From assembly GCF_000519205.1 (NCBI RefSeq), contig NZ_JAFB01000027.1, positions 1 through 64,000 of the forward strand: a DNA stretch of 64,000 nt, given 5' to 3'. Position numbers and translations under genes: made by a program. How positions within the stretch are numbered: position 1 is the stretch's first letter; each line of letters starts with the position of its first letter. Origin of the DNA: Amycolatopsis taiwanensis DSM 45107 (GTDB lineage Bacteria > Actinomycetota > Actinomycetes > Mycobacteriales > Pseudonocardiaceae). The notes beneath the pieces were generated by a model that was not told the origin of the DNA, did not search any database, and worked only from the letters and a program-made list of their open reading frames with translations. Positions 1-6,807 of the stretch are shown in pieces.

Positions 1-275
1 TGCGATGCGCCAGCTGGTCGCTGCCCGGGACTGGCTGCACGTCATCCAGCTACCCGCCTACGCCCCCGACCTCAACCCGATCGAAAGCGTCTGGTCCCAC
101 GTCAAACGCAGCCTGGGCAACCTCGCCGTCACCACCGTGGACCACCTCGCCGCGATCGTGCGCAACCGACTCAAACGCATCCAATACCGACCGAACCTGC
201 TGACCAGCTTCCTCGCCCAAACCGGCCTCACCCTCGAACCCGAGCCACCCTAACCCTGACCATTCAACCTCTGTA
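1..275 (+). mobile_element. IS630-type insertion sequence, right end only
   Basis: This is the right part of an insertion sequence whose left end lies outside the window. It holds the transposase 3' end plus about 22 bases of terminal DNA. The boundary is placed at the TA dinucleotide at 274-275, because sequence matching the downstream kinase paralog (GCCCG.GT.GAGCAG) begins at 276. IS630/Tc1-type elements duplicate a TA target on insertion, which agrees with this junction. The other copy of the TA and the terminal inverted repeat cannot be checked here. Confidence 0.75.
2..253 (+). CDS. IS630-family transposase, C-terminal part (partial at window edge)
   Basis: The frame is open to the window start. 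It encodes the C-terminal end of a DDE transposase of the IS630 family. The motif AYAPDLNPIESVWSHVK is the family signature around the last acidic residue of the DDE triad (the E of NPIE). The remaining residues form the usual short helical tail. The gene ends at a TAA just inside the element's right end. Nothing shows whether the element is still active, because the N-terminal DNA-binding domain and the first two acidic residues are outside the window. Confidence 0.9.
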   Translation, partial: AMRQLVAARDWLHVIQLPAYAPDLNPIESVWSHVKRSLGNLAVTTVDHLAAIVRNRLKRIQYRPNLLTSFLAQTGLTLEPEPP

Positions 276-1070
276 GCCCGCGTTGAGCAGGTGTTTGGAG
301 TCGGTCTCGCCCCGGAAACGCTGGTTCGGAAACGGCGCTCCGTTGGCGCACGCAGCAACTGCGGGACGTGGGTTCGAATCGAGGCCCGTCCATTGGCGAA
401 GATCGCCGCGCAGGGGCAAGCGGGCAACGGTATGGAGGCGGCGGAACTGTTGCGTGACATTGCCAAACCTGCCTGGTACCGAGGACTCAGTTGGCTCGAT
501 CAGGCCGAGGGTGTCGTCTGGCGTGCTGATGACGTCGAGCTGATCACCGCCGGACCGATCCAGCGCGGTCCTTTGCGCAGCGACGTTGCCCTGCCAGGCG
601 GGTGGTGGGGTGCTCTGAACGAATCGCTAGACGCTCTCGCCGGTCAGCACACCACTCGAATCGCCACGCCGGACACGGAAGTGATCACGCAAGCGCTGGT
701 CACCCGCGAGATCGAGCGGGCCTTCCCCGGCCGCGTGGACACGACAATCACCGAGCCGTGGGTGCCCGCACACGGGGACTTGAACTGGTCCAACGTCACC
801 GGACCAGAGTTTTGGATCTTGGACTGGGAAGATCACGGCATGGCGCCGCGCGGACTGGACGCGGCGAACCTGTGGGCAAGCTCGTTGACCGTCCCGGAAC
901 TGGCCGAGCGGGTCTACCACGAGCGCCGTGCCGACCTGGAGTCCAGGCCGGGCAAGCTCATGGCGCTGTTCTCTGTGGCGAAGATCCTGTGCGATTGGTC
1001 CATTCCGGATGAGCTGCGTGAGCTGGCCACCCGCGAGGCGGATAAGCTGATCGTCGACTTCCAGCGGTGA
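276..1070 (+). pseudogene. 5'-truncated APH-like phosphotransferase (paralog of the next gene)
   Basis: The reading frame is closely related along its whole length to the intact kinase-like gene that follows it. It lacks the first 20 or so codons, which are replaced by the insertion sequence. The homology starts at VARVEQVFGVGL against VLARVEQALGVRL. The catalytic motif is kept (AHGDLNWSNV, the HxDxxxxN loop), as is the metal-binding acidic motif (ILDWEDHG). A GTG at 291 could restart translation and give about 259 residues, but no good ribosome binding site precedes it. I call it a pseudogene because the start is lost; residual expression is possible. Substrate unknown. Confidence 0.7.
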
Positions 1071-1122
1071 ACCCTGGTGGATGATTGGTCCGTTGCTATC
1101 CAGGTCGAAGGAGCCTTTTGCT

Positions 1123-1959
1123 GTGACCGCTACTCAGCCGTCTGCGGTTTTCGACGTCCGTGAGGGCCGGCACGAGGATGTTCTTGCCCGTGTCGAGCAG
1201 GCGTTGGGGGTGCGTCTCGATCGAGCGTCGGTGGTGTACGGGGAGCACGGTGCTACGGAAGGTTTCCGTACCGGCGGCGGCACTTGGGTTCGGGTGGAAC
1301 GCCGCCATCGGTGGCGGATCAACAGCGCGGTGTGGATCGGCTTGGAAGCCGCAGCGACGATCCGTGGTGTCAAGAAGCCCGAGTGGTTCCAAAGCGCTAC
1401 GTGGACCGATCAGAGCAGGGACGTCGTGTGGCGTGCGGACGAGGTAGAGCTGATCACCGCCCCGGTGGTGGGCAATCTTGCGACGGCAGCGACGCTGCCG
1501 GATTCGTGGTGGGCAGGGCTGCGGGAGTCGCTGGCCGCGCTGGGGGCGCACCCCACCGAGCGGGTCGGGATGAGCCAAGCTCACCTCACCAAGAGGATCA
1601 ACGAGGTCTTCGACGGCGTCGACACCGGCGTGGATGAGTGGGCGACTGCGCACACGGACGTGCACTGGGGCAACGTTTCCGTCGAAGGCCACATCATTGA
1701 CTGGGAGGATTGGGGTGCGGCTCCGCGTGGGCACGATGCTGCGACGCTTTGGCAATCGGCGTTACCTGATCCCCGGATAGCCGCGCGGATTCAACACGAA
1801 TTCGCCGCTGATCTTGAGACCCGTTCGGGCAAGCTCGCGCAACTGTTGCAGTGCGCGAACGCGATCCGGGTTGCCGCCCGTCGCGGAGCGCCGACGCCGC
1901 TATCGGAGCCCGCGCGGGCGGCTGCGGACGTTCTGCTTGCGGATCTACGGGGTGTGTGA
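1123..1959 (+). CDS. APH-like phosphotransferase family protein
   Basis: A 278-residue protein of the aminoglycoside phosphotransferase / protein-kinase-like fold. The catalytic loop is AHTDVHWGNV near residue 185 and the metal-binding motif is IIDWEDWG about ten residues later. The GTG at 1123 is preferred over the upstream ATG at 1081 because GAAGGAG lies 9 bases before it. It is a tandem duplicate of the truncated gene upstream. Its 3' end overlaps the end of the convergent JmjC gene by 15 bases. APH-fold kinases act in drug resistance, choline or thiamine metabolism and in some RiPP pathways (class V lanthipeptides, thioamitides). The sequence does not say which applies, but the neighbouring peptide and oxygenase genes make a biosynthetic role worth considering. 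Confidence 0.75.
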   Translation: MTATQPSAVFDVREGRHEDVLARVEQALGVRLDRASVVYGEHGATEGFRTGGGTWVRVERRHRWRINSAVWIGLEAAATIRGVKKPEWFQSATWTDQSRDVVWRADEVELITAPVVGNLATAATLPDSWWAGLRESLAALGAHPTERVGMSQAHLTKRINEVFDGVDTGVDEWATAHTDVHWGNVSVEGHIIDWEDWGAAPRGHDAATLWQSALPDPRIAARIQHEFAADLETRSGKLAQLLQCANAIRVAARRGAPTPLSEPARAAADVLLADLRGV

Positions 1960-3141
1960 ACCTACGCCGAGGTAGCCTGCCGCCAGTTCCTCGGTCAGTT
2001 CGCCGCACAGCCCTTCATCGAGCAGGGTCCTGGCGAGCACGTTGGCATTGATTCCTGTGGTCTCGGTGACCTGTTGGATGTTTGCTGGATTGCCCGAGAG
2101 CAGCAGGCGCAGCGCCGGTTCCGCCTTGGCGGCAAAGGTCAGTGCCTTGCCGACGGCCACAACTTCGACCGTGGAGTCGTTCACGCTGATGTATGGCGGG
2201 AAATCGGTCATGCACACCACGTCGGTGATCGGCCCGAAGATTCCGCCCGTCCTGACATGCCGCCGCGATGGGCGTTCCTGTTCACGGGCGGCTAGGAACA
2301 CCTCCTGCGGGTATTGCGCCAAGAGCTGCGGAACGCGCGTGGCGAGCGTTGCCGAGCCGCCGTCGCGGTCGAGGTCGTGCCGGAACGCTTCGTCGGCGCG
2401 GGATCGGTCTGCGACCCACGACAGCCAGTCCACCCCGGTCCGTTTCACGAAGCCGAACGTCGCGTGCAGGCTGTAGCCCGCACCGTCGCCGGATCGGTCG
2501 GTGCGGGTGGCCTGGTGCCAATAGCCGCGCGGGATGTGCATGACGTCTCCGGTCCGCATGGTGCCGGACCAGACGATCTCCTCGGGCGGCTCACCGGAGT
2601 GTTCGGTGTCTCGGTACATCGGAGCAACGCGGCTGGTGCCGCGCACCTCCCAGGACTTCTCGCCGCCGAGCTGCACGATCAAGACGTCGTGGTCATCCCA
2701 GTGCAAGTCGAACCCAGCCGCGTCAGCGGTGGTCAGGTATGTGTTCACCTGCACTAGCTCACGGGACCACCACTGCAACGCCTGGCAGGCGATCTCCATC
2801 GCCGGGTCGAACGAGTCGAGCGTGTCCAGCACGACGGTGCAGCCGTCGGTGAGGAACTGCGAAAGCCGTTCCATGCGCGCCATCGACAAGCTCCGTCCAC
2901 GGCGGGTCACCGTGTTGCGCAGGTACCGGTCCGGGTGCAGTTCTTCACCGTGCTGGAACACCCGAAACTGGGGAAATGCCAGCGCCCGGCGCATGATGAC
3001 ATCCAACAGGCGCGTCGGAGTCAGTATTCGTTGGCACAGCTTCAGATCGTCCATGCTGCCATGAGCGAACCCGGTCCCAAGCGGCCGAGAATCGCCCCAC
3101 CCCAACGCTTTCTCGATCGACTCAATCAGAACGTGATCCAC
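1945..3141 (-). CDS. JmjC/cupin-type 2-oxoglutarate Fe(II) oxygenase (ribosomal-oxygenase-like)
   Basis: A 398-residue protein of the Cupin_4/JmjC group, whose known members (YcfD, MINA53, NO66) hydroxylate Arg or His side chains in proteins. Visible iron ligands are H147 and D149 in LHWDDHD and H209 in GYWHQA. The C-terminal 70 residues look like the winged-helix module of bacterial ribosomal oxygenases. GTG at 3141 is chosen because GGAGGGG lies just upstream; an ATG at 3153 would add four residues. The gene directly follows the 49-residue Gly/Asp/His-rich peptide (69 bases apart, same strand), so that peptide is a plausible substrate. Hydroxylation of another protein is the alternative. 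Confidence 0.8.
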   Translation of the reverse strand: MDHVLIESIEKALGWGDSRPLGTGFAHGSMDDLKLCQRILTPTRLLDVIMRRALAFPQFRVFQHGEELHPDRYLRNTVTRRGRSLSMARMERLSQFLTDGCTVVLDTLDSFDPAMEIACQALQWWSRELVQVNTYLTTADAAGFDLHWDDHDVLIVQLGGEKSWEVRGTSRVAPMYRDTEHSGEPPEEIVWSGTMRTGDVMHIPRGYWHQATRTDRSGDGAGYSLHATFGFVKRTGVDWLSWVADRSRADEAFRHDLDRDGGSATLATRVPQLLAQYPQEVFLAAREQERPSRRHVRTGGIFGPITDVVCMTDFPPYISVNDSTVEVVAVGKALTFAAKAEPALRLLLSGNPANIQQVTETTGINANVLARTLLDEGLCGELTEELAAGYLGVGSHTP

Positions 3142-3210
3142 ATGCCCCTCCATTCGTATGAAAGGTGGGCAGACCGACCGCACCTCGATCTGCCCACCAT
3201 GACTTCGCGG

Positions 3211-3360
3211 TTACTCCGGGATGTTCAGTCCGTCGCCGCCCTGGTCGCCGTGGCCATCGCCACCGCCGGACTTGGACGGGTCGCCGTGCGAGAGATCGAC
3301 GCGGTCACGCACGACCGACACCGGCCGCACACTGATCACCAGGTTGTCCTGCTCTTCCAT
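3211..3360 (-). CDS. 49-residue Gly/Asp/His-rich peptide, candidate oxygenase substrate (RiPP-like precursor)
   Basis: A short ORF with an excellent ribosome binding site (AAGGGAGG, 8 bases before ATG at 3360). The N-terminal half is leader-like, acidic then hydrophobic (MEEQDNLVISVRPVSVVRD). The C-terminal half is low-complexity: GGGDGHGDQGGDGLN plus IPE. The shift from an aliphatic leader to a Gly/Asp/His/Asn-rich tail is the layout of a ribosomally made, modified peptide. JmjC oxygenases hydroxylate His, Asp or Asn, and one is encoded immediately downstream. No known precursor family is recognised, so the role is an inference from context and composition. Confidence 0.6.
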   Translation of the reverse strand: MEEQDNLVISVRPVSVVRDRVDLSHGDPSKSGGGDGHGDQGGDGLNIPE

Positions 3361-3556
3361 CTGATTTCCCTCCCTTCGCTGCTCGTTCTGCACGCTGGCG
3401 TGATTCGCCAGCGGTGCCTACCTCCATTCGAGCCCTTTTGGCACGCGCGGAGGGAAGGTGCCTGGGTGCTGCTGGCTCTACAAGCGGTTCAGAGCATTGA
3501 GCCAGGCGGAAGTCGGCACACGACATGCCGACACCTGCCCGTGGTGCACACTCCCA

Positions 3557-3679
3557 TCACAGGGCGATCATGAAGATCCACGCCTTCGGGTTCTTGACCA
3601 GCTCCACCAGCCGGGAAACCAAGCTCTTCTTGGCCTCCGGCTTGGCAAGCATGGTCTCTTCCCCCACTGCCGTTGTCAT
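3557..3679 (-). CDS. 40-residue amphipathic peptide
   Basis: Too short for most gene finders. ATG at 3679 is preceded by AGGAGGTGA, a nearly perfect Shine-Dalgarno sequence about 10 bases upstream, and a TGA closes the frame at 3557. The product has an acidic N-terminus, a basic middle (KPEAKKSLVSRLVELVKNPK) and a hydrophobic end (AWIFMIAL). It could be a second precursor, a leaderless bacteriocin-like peptide or a membrane-binding regulator. It lies upstream of the Gly/Asp/His-rich peptide and oxygenase genes on the same strand. Not recognised. Confidence 0.55.
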   Translation of the reverse strand: MTTAVGEETMLAKPEAKKSLVSRLVELVKNPKAWIFMIAL

Positions 3680-3794
3680 GTCCTAAATCACCTCCTCTCG
3701 CTCGATTAGCTTGACCGCGACCAGACCCGACCCGGCGCGCCAGCTCGTGCTTTTCACGAGGTGGGAGCAAGTCCGGTTTCCGCGCCGCATTGGC

Positions 3795-4022
3795 CTATCT
3801 GTTACGCGGGTCGGACAGGTTTTCATACGCCTGCGGGAAAGATACTGGCCACAGCACGTCAGTCGACTCCGGATCAGGGTGAACTTCTTCCGTCTGCTGT
3901 GGAGTCGTCACCCACGCATGAAGCGGCCTCCGCCGTGCCACCGAACCCATCTCCATGGTCTGCTCGGCTGGACTCACTTCATACACATTTGCCGTGTTCC
4001 AGTAATACGGGTTCATCGGCAT
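3795..4022 (-). CDS. Small protein of unknown function (75 aa)
   Basis: The ATG overlaps the TGA of the upstream 102-residue gene (TGATG), so the two are translationally coupled. The product is rich in Tyr, Trp and Pro (MPMNPYYWNTANVYEV at the start) and has no visible domain, membrane segment or Cys motif. The tight coupling is the main support that it is real. Function unknown; it belongs to the cluster between the XRE regulator and the oxygenase. Confidence 0.5.
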   Translation of the reverse strand: MPMNPYYWNTANVYEVSPAEQTMEMGSVARRRPLHAWVTTPQQTEEVHPDPESTDVLWPVSFPQAYENLSDPRNR

Positions 4023-4330
4023 CAGAGATCGCCGGGCGCACCGTGCGGCGGCAGCGCGAGAAGCGCAGTGATGACCTCTTCCACTGTGCCGTGTTCCTGC
4101 CAGAGCGGATTGCCCGTTGGGTAATCCTCGGCCCGGAAGCGCGCAGCGACGGCTTCGGTCATGGCTTGGACCGTGTAGGTCTCCACGACTTCGTTCCCTC
4201 GTCGCTCAGCATGGAGCACGGCGATGGCCAAACCGTCGGCTCCACGCAGGGCCCGGAACTCAAAACCGGCTTCGACGCTGCGCTTGATGGCGGCGATGTG
4301 CGGCACTTCTTCGTCGGTGGGTGGCGGCAT
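4022..4330 (-). CDS. Conserved-looking small protein (102 aa)
   Basis: A 102-residue acidic protein starting at ATG 4330, with GAGGAAG 7 bases upstream; an in-frame ATG at 4387 lacks such a site. The middle has an alternating beta-rich stretch (FEFRALRGADGLAIAVLHAE) and the C-terminus is helical. No recognised domain. It heads a two-gene unit with the 75-residue protein. A 13-bp hairpin (4411-4450) upstream separates it from the short ORF at 4477-4536. Confidence 0.6.
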   Translation of the reverse strand: MPPPTDEEVPHIAAIKRSVEAGFEFRALRGADGLAIAVLHAERRGNEVVETYTVQAMTEAVAARFRAEDYPTGNPLWQEHGTVEEVITALLALPPHGAPGDL

Positions 4331-4410
4331 CGTGCGTCTTCCTCGGAGGTGGGAGGCGGCGGCCCTTCCGGAGGGGTCAGGGGTCAACGGCAGGACCGCC
4401 GCCGCTTAGG

Positions 4411-4450
4411 TCCTGCTCGGTCCGGGGAGGGGAAGGTGGACCGAGCAGGA
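4411..4450. terminator. 13-bp perfect hairpin
   Basis: Arms TCCTGCTCGGTCC (4411-4423) and GGACCGAGCAGGA (4438-4450) pair perfectly around a 14-base purine-rich loop. There is no U-tract, as is common for actinobacterial terminators. It may end transcription coming from the right, or act as an attenuator before the 102-residue gene. Confidence 0.55.
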
Positions 4451-4476
4451 TGCTTATGGGACAACAGCCGCCGGAG

Positions 4477-4536
4477 CTAGGACGGCTTATAGCGGTGATA
4501 ACGCGGGGAGGTCATCCGCAGCTCGAAGTCGCTCAT
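4477..4536 (-). CDS. Possible 19-residue peptide
   Basis: ATG at 4536 to TAG at 4477 encodes MSDFELRMTSPRYHRYKPS. GAGAGG lies 5 bases before the start. It is followed directly by the hairpin at 4411-4450, so it would be a complete tiny transcription unit or a leader peptide. Nothing but position, ribosome binding site and the unusual PRYHRY tail supports it. Confidence 0.25.
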   Translation of the reverse strand: MSDFELRMTSPRYHRYKPS

Positions 4537-4763
4537 GGCGCCCTCTCGGTGGAAATTCTCGCGGGCCAGCAATCGGTTCAGCTAGAGCGCGTATTGGACG
4601 ATAAGAAAACAAACCAGAAGAAAGATCAGCGCTTTGCTAATAGCGACGAGTGGATCACCGTGAGACGCCATCATTTCCCGCACTTTTCGAACCGGGTGTT
4701 ATGGAGCCCGGCCGAGGGCACGCGCGTTCGGGGCCGCACATACCCCCAGCCGGAGACTGGGAC

Positions 4764-5099
4764 TCAGACAGGCCATTCCAGAACTTCGCGCACCACATCG
4801 AGCAGAGAACCGGTAACGACGATCTCCGGTTCGGGCGCATCGCCTCGCGGCCAAGGAAAATCGCACTGTTCATACCGGCAGACACCAGAGGGCTTCTCGC
4901 CGAACGACAGAGACATCAAGTCGACATGGCGGCTGGTGAAGCGACGGCAGTAGATCTCCGACAAGTCGGGAAGCGAGCCACTGTAGACGAACCCGTGCGT
5001 GCCGAGGACGGTCATGGCGGCAACGTCAAGGGCGGTATCGGGGTCGGGAACAAAGTCCTCGGCAGAATTCAGGATACCGCTGCTGACCAGGGCATTCAC
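4764..5099 (-). CDS. Hypothetical protein (111 aa) coupled to a 9-codon leader
   Basis: The GTG at 5099 overlaps the TGA of a nine-codon mini-ORF, which carries the good ribosome binding site. The product is a 111-residue acidic protein with two Cys (CRRF and CRYEQC) and an acidic/aromatic C-terminus (VVREVLEWPV). No domain is recognised. It is separated from the XRE gene upstream by a strong hairpin, so it may be transcribed separately or by read-through. Confidence 0.6.
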   Translation of the reverse strand: MNALVSSGILNSAEDFVPDPDTALDVAAMTVLGTHGFVYSGSLPDLSEIYCRRFTSRHVDLMSLSFGEKPSGVCRYEQCDFPWPRGDAPEPEIVVTGSLLDVVREVLEWPV

Positions 5100-5125
5100 G
5101 AGTGATCACCGCGTTCGGTGTTCAT
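5096..5125 (-). CDS. Nine-residue leader peptide
   Basis: AGGAGG followed seven bases later by ATG at 5125 opens the frame MNTERGDHS, which stops at a TGA that overlaps the GTG start of the 111-residue gene (GTGA). The strong site belongs to the mini-ORF, so the downstream gene is probably read by termination-reinitiation. Confidence 0.5.
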   Translation of the reverse strand: MNTERGDHS

Positions 5126-5172
5126 GTGTTGACCTCCTGTGTCCGGAGGTCCGAACCTATGCCGAGGTCAAG

Positions 5173-5205
5173 GGGTGAGCGTGTCCCCAAAGGACACGCT
5201 CACCC
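5173..5205. terminator. 14-bp perfect hairpin after the XRE regulator
   Basis: Arms GGGTGAGCGTGTCC and GGACACGCTCACCC pair perfectly around a five-base loop, starting five bases past the stop codon of the XRE gene. A U-tract is lacking. It is the likely terminator of the regulator's transcript. Confidence 0.75.
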
Positions 5206-5209
5206 GGTT

Positions 5210-6433
5210 TCACCCGATAGGAGCAACGCCCATTCGCCAGGCCAGTCCCCGCAACTCGCGGCCCCCGGCGTCGCGACGAGCGACGGTCATCATCGAGGTC
5301 ACCGCGTCCCGCACGAACTGGTTGTTCCGTACCTGCTGCGGAGTCAACTCCTCGGCTTGCAGGAGTGCCGCTAGCCCCTGTGCACGGGTTTTCTTGTCCT
5401 GGATGAGTCCGCGGCCCAGATCCATCCAATAGGCGCCCTGGCGCGACCTAGGGGCGGCCTGCCACGCGACGTCCTTCGCGATCTCGGCAACGCCAGGACC
5501 GCGCCCCAACTCGACGTTTAGGCCAACCCTCCAGATGCCGACGTTCGACCGGCCGAAGTTCATGGTTCCTTCGCCCCATAGCGACAATTCGCCGATCTTG
5601 GTGGCCATGTCGTCCGCCTCGGCGAGGTGCATCCGGGCTCCGTCTGCGTCGCCTTGGGCGGCCTTGGCCAAGGCTGCTGTCAGGTGGCCCATGCCTCGCG
5701 ATTCCAGGCGTGCGCCAGCCATTTCGGCTGCTTCGACGGCGACCTGGTACTGGCGGCTCCGGGACCGCGATGAGATGTAGTGAGCCCGCGTCCAAGTCGC
5801 GATCCCCAGCCATTCTGGATCGTCCAGCAGCTTCGCCGTCTGCATAACGCGGTCGGACATCAGGTAGGACAGGTGTGCCGATCCCATCGCGGCCGTGACA
5901 CGGCCGGTGGCGTGGTAGGTGCCGATGAGCCCCCTGAACGCCTCCTCGCGGTACTGGCCATATTGCGGGTCACCGCCATAAATAAGCAGGTCAAGGATGA
6001 GGTCGGGTACAAGTTCGCCCATCGCCGCGTAGTCCGAGGTTGGCCGTAGCTCGTCGATAAGCTTGCGTAGTTCCTCCTTCACGTCGCCCCAGGGACGCGC
6101 CGGCCGCTCGTCCGGCACCTCGCCAGGCAGCCACGCGGTCAGAACGGCTTCAATAGGGTCAAGGGCCTGGTGGGCGCGGTTGCTCGTGGAGTCCACCGGG
6201 GGGTAGGGGCCGCCGAGGTCTGCTGGCGATACTCGCAGCGTGCGCGCGATTGCTTCGCGCGTCTTCCGGCTCTCCAAGGACCGTTCGCCGCGTTCGATCT
6301 TGGACAGGTAGCCAAAGCTGATTCCGGACAGCTCGGCCGTTTGACGCAAGCTCAACTTGCGCCACAGCCGGATCTCACGAATGCGCCGCCCGGTGGCTCC
6401 GCCGTCGTCCACGAAGTCGTACTCGTTGCGCAT
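5210..6433 (-). CDS. XRE-family regulator with TPR-like C-terminal domain (407 aa)
   Basis: The N-terminus holds an XRE helix-turn-helix at about residues 15-70 (RRIREIRLWRKLSLRQTAELSGISFGYLSKIERGERSL split across two helices). The remaining 330 residues are helical and Ala/Arg-rich with repeated short helices, as in the TPR-type sensor halves of actinobacterial XRE regulators that bind peptides or metabolites. ATG at 6433 is chosen (AAAGGTG just upstream); an alternative ATG lies at 6448. A structured 5' leader (6466-6517) precedes it. As the only regulator in this cluster it may control the peptide and oxygenase genes downstream on the same strand. Confidence 0.85.
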   Translation of the reverse strand: MRNEYDFVDDGGATGRRIREIRLWRKLSLRQTAELSGISFGYLSKIERGERSLESRKTREAIARTLRVSPADLGGPYPPVDSTSNRAHQALDPIEAVLTAWLPGEVPDERPARPWGDVKEELRKLIDELRPTSDYAAMGELVPDLILDLLIYGGDPQYGQYREEAFRGLIGTYHATGRVTAAMGSAHLSYLMSDRVMQTAKLLDDPEWLGIATWTRAHYISSRSRSRQYQVAVEAAEMAGARLESRGMGHLTAALAKAAQGDADGARMHLAEADDMATKIGELSLWGEGTMNFGRSNVGIWRVGLNVELGRGPGVAEIAKDVAWQAAPRSRQGAYWMDLGRGLIQDKKTRAQGLAALLQAEELTPQQVRNNQFVRDAVTSMMTVARRDAGGRELRGLAWRMGVAPIG

Positions 6434-6465
6434 GGATGCACCTTTCATTCCGCCCTCGTGCCGCT

Positions 6466-6517
6466 CCGCCCGAGAACCCCCGGCCCGTCGGCCGGGGGCA
6501 TGTCGCCTCTCGGGCGG
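6466..6517. promoter_or_regulatory. Nested hairpin in the 5' leader of the XRE gene
   Basis: An outer 10-bp stem (CCGCCCGAGA with TCTCGGGCGG) encloses an inner 9-bp stem (CCCCCGGCC with GGCCGGGGG, loop CGTC). It lies about 33 bases upstream of the XRE start. It could be an attenuator or a terminator for transcripts from the right. Confidence 0.4.
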
Positions 6518-6576
6518 AAAGGCGCCACCCTAGAGTACGTCGTTTCGGGATCAATCAGCGGTGGCAAGGTAAAATC

Positions 6577-6601
6577 CCTGGTCAAGACCTCCGACCAGGG
6601 G
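6577..6601. terminator. 8-bp hairpin with short A/U tail
   Basis: Arms CCCTGGTC and GACCAGGG around a nine-base loop. On the minus strand the stem is followed by ATTTTA, so it may stop minus-strand transcription from the 6.7-kb region. Confidence 0.4.
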
Positions 6602-6612
6602 TTTCTAGTTGA

Positions 6613-6720
6613 TCAATCCAGCCGCCCTCGCGCTGGCATCGTCGGCCAGTTCGGGAATCCCTTGCAGAGCCTACCGGCCACGTCTCGCGCAAGTACCTGC
6701 GGAAATTTCTCACGCGACAT
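6613..6720 (-). CDS. Possible small protein (35 aa)
   Basis: ATG at 6720 preceded by GGAGAG about 10 bases upstream; TGA at 6613. The product begins MSREKFPQVLARDVAGRLCK. It is divergent from the plus-strand gene at 6800, and the 17-bp GTTAAA element at 6745-6761 lies between them. Support is only the start signals and position. Confidence 0.3.
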   Translation of the reverse strand: MSREKFPQVLARDVAGRLCKGFPNWPTMPARGRLD

Positions 6721-6744
6721 GGTTGCTTACTCTCCGCTGTGCGT

Positions 6745-6761
6745 GTTAAATCCGTTTCAAC
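6745..6761. promoter_or_regulatory. GTTAAA box (operator-like element), copy 1
   Basis: GTTAAATCCGTTTCAAC, an imperfect dyad. The same 17-bp element, differing in three central bases, occurs at 42984-43000 beside the prophage repressor genes, and a relative lies at 43024-43040. It sits between the divergent starts at 6720 and 6800. Confidence 0.5.
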
Positions 6762-6789
6762 AGGCAACGTGGCACACGCAGAGAGGGAG

Positions 6790-6807
6790 ATGAACCTGTA
6801 TGCCTGA
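6790..6807 (+). other. Five-codon mini-ORF overlapping the next start
   Basis: AGAGGGAG is followed closely by ATG at 6790; the frame MNLYA ends in TGA at 6805-6807, which overlaps the start of the 140-residue gene at 6800 in another frame. It resembles the leader at 5096-5125 and may couple translation. Confidence 0.35.

Noticed and set aside
340..395. tRNA-like 3' end (GGTTCGAATC followed by a CCA-like end)
   Set aside because: The T-stem does not pair beyond one base, no cloverleaf fits, and the bases encode the conserved GTWVRIE part of the kinase paralog.
3305..3526. 73-residue minus-strand frame between the two small peptides
   Set aside because: Weak start and overlap with the better supported 49-residue peptide; no conserved-looking features.
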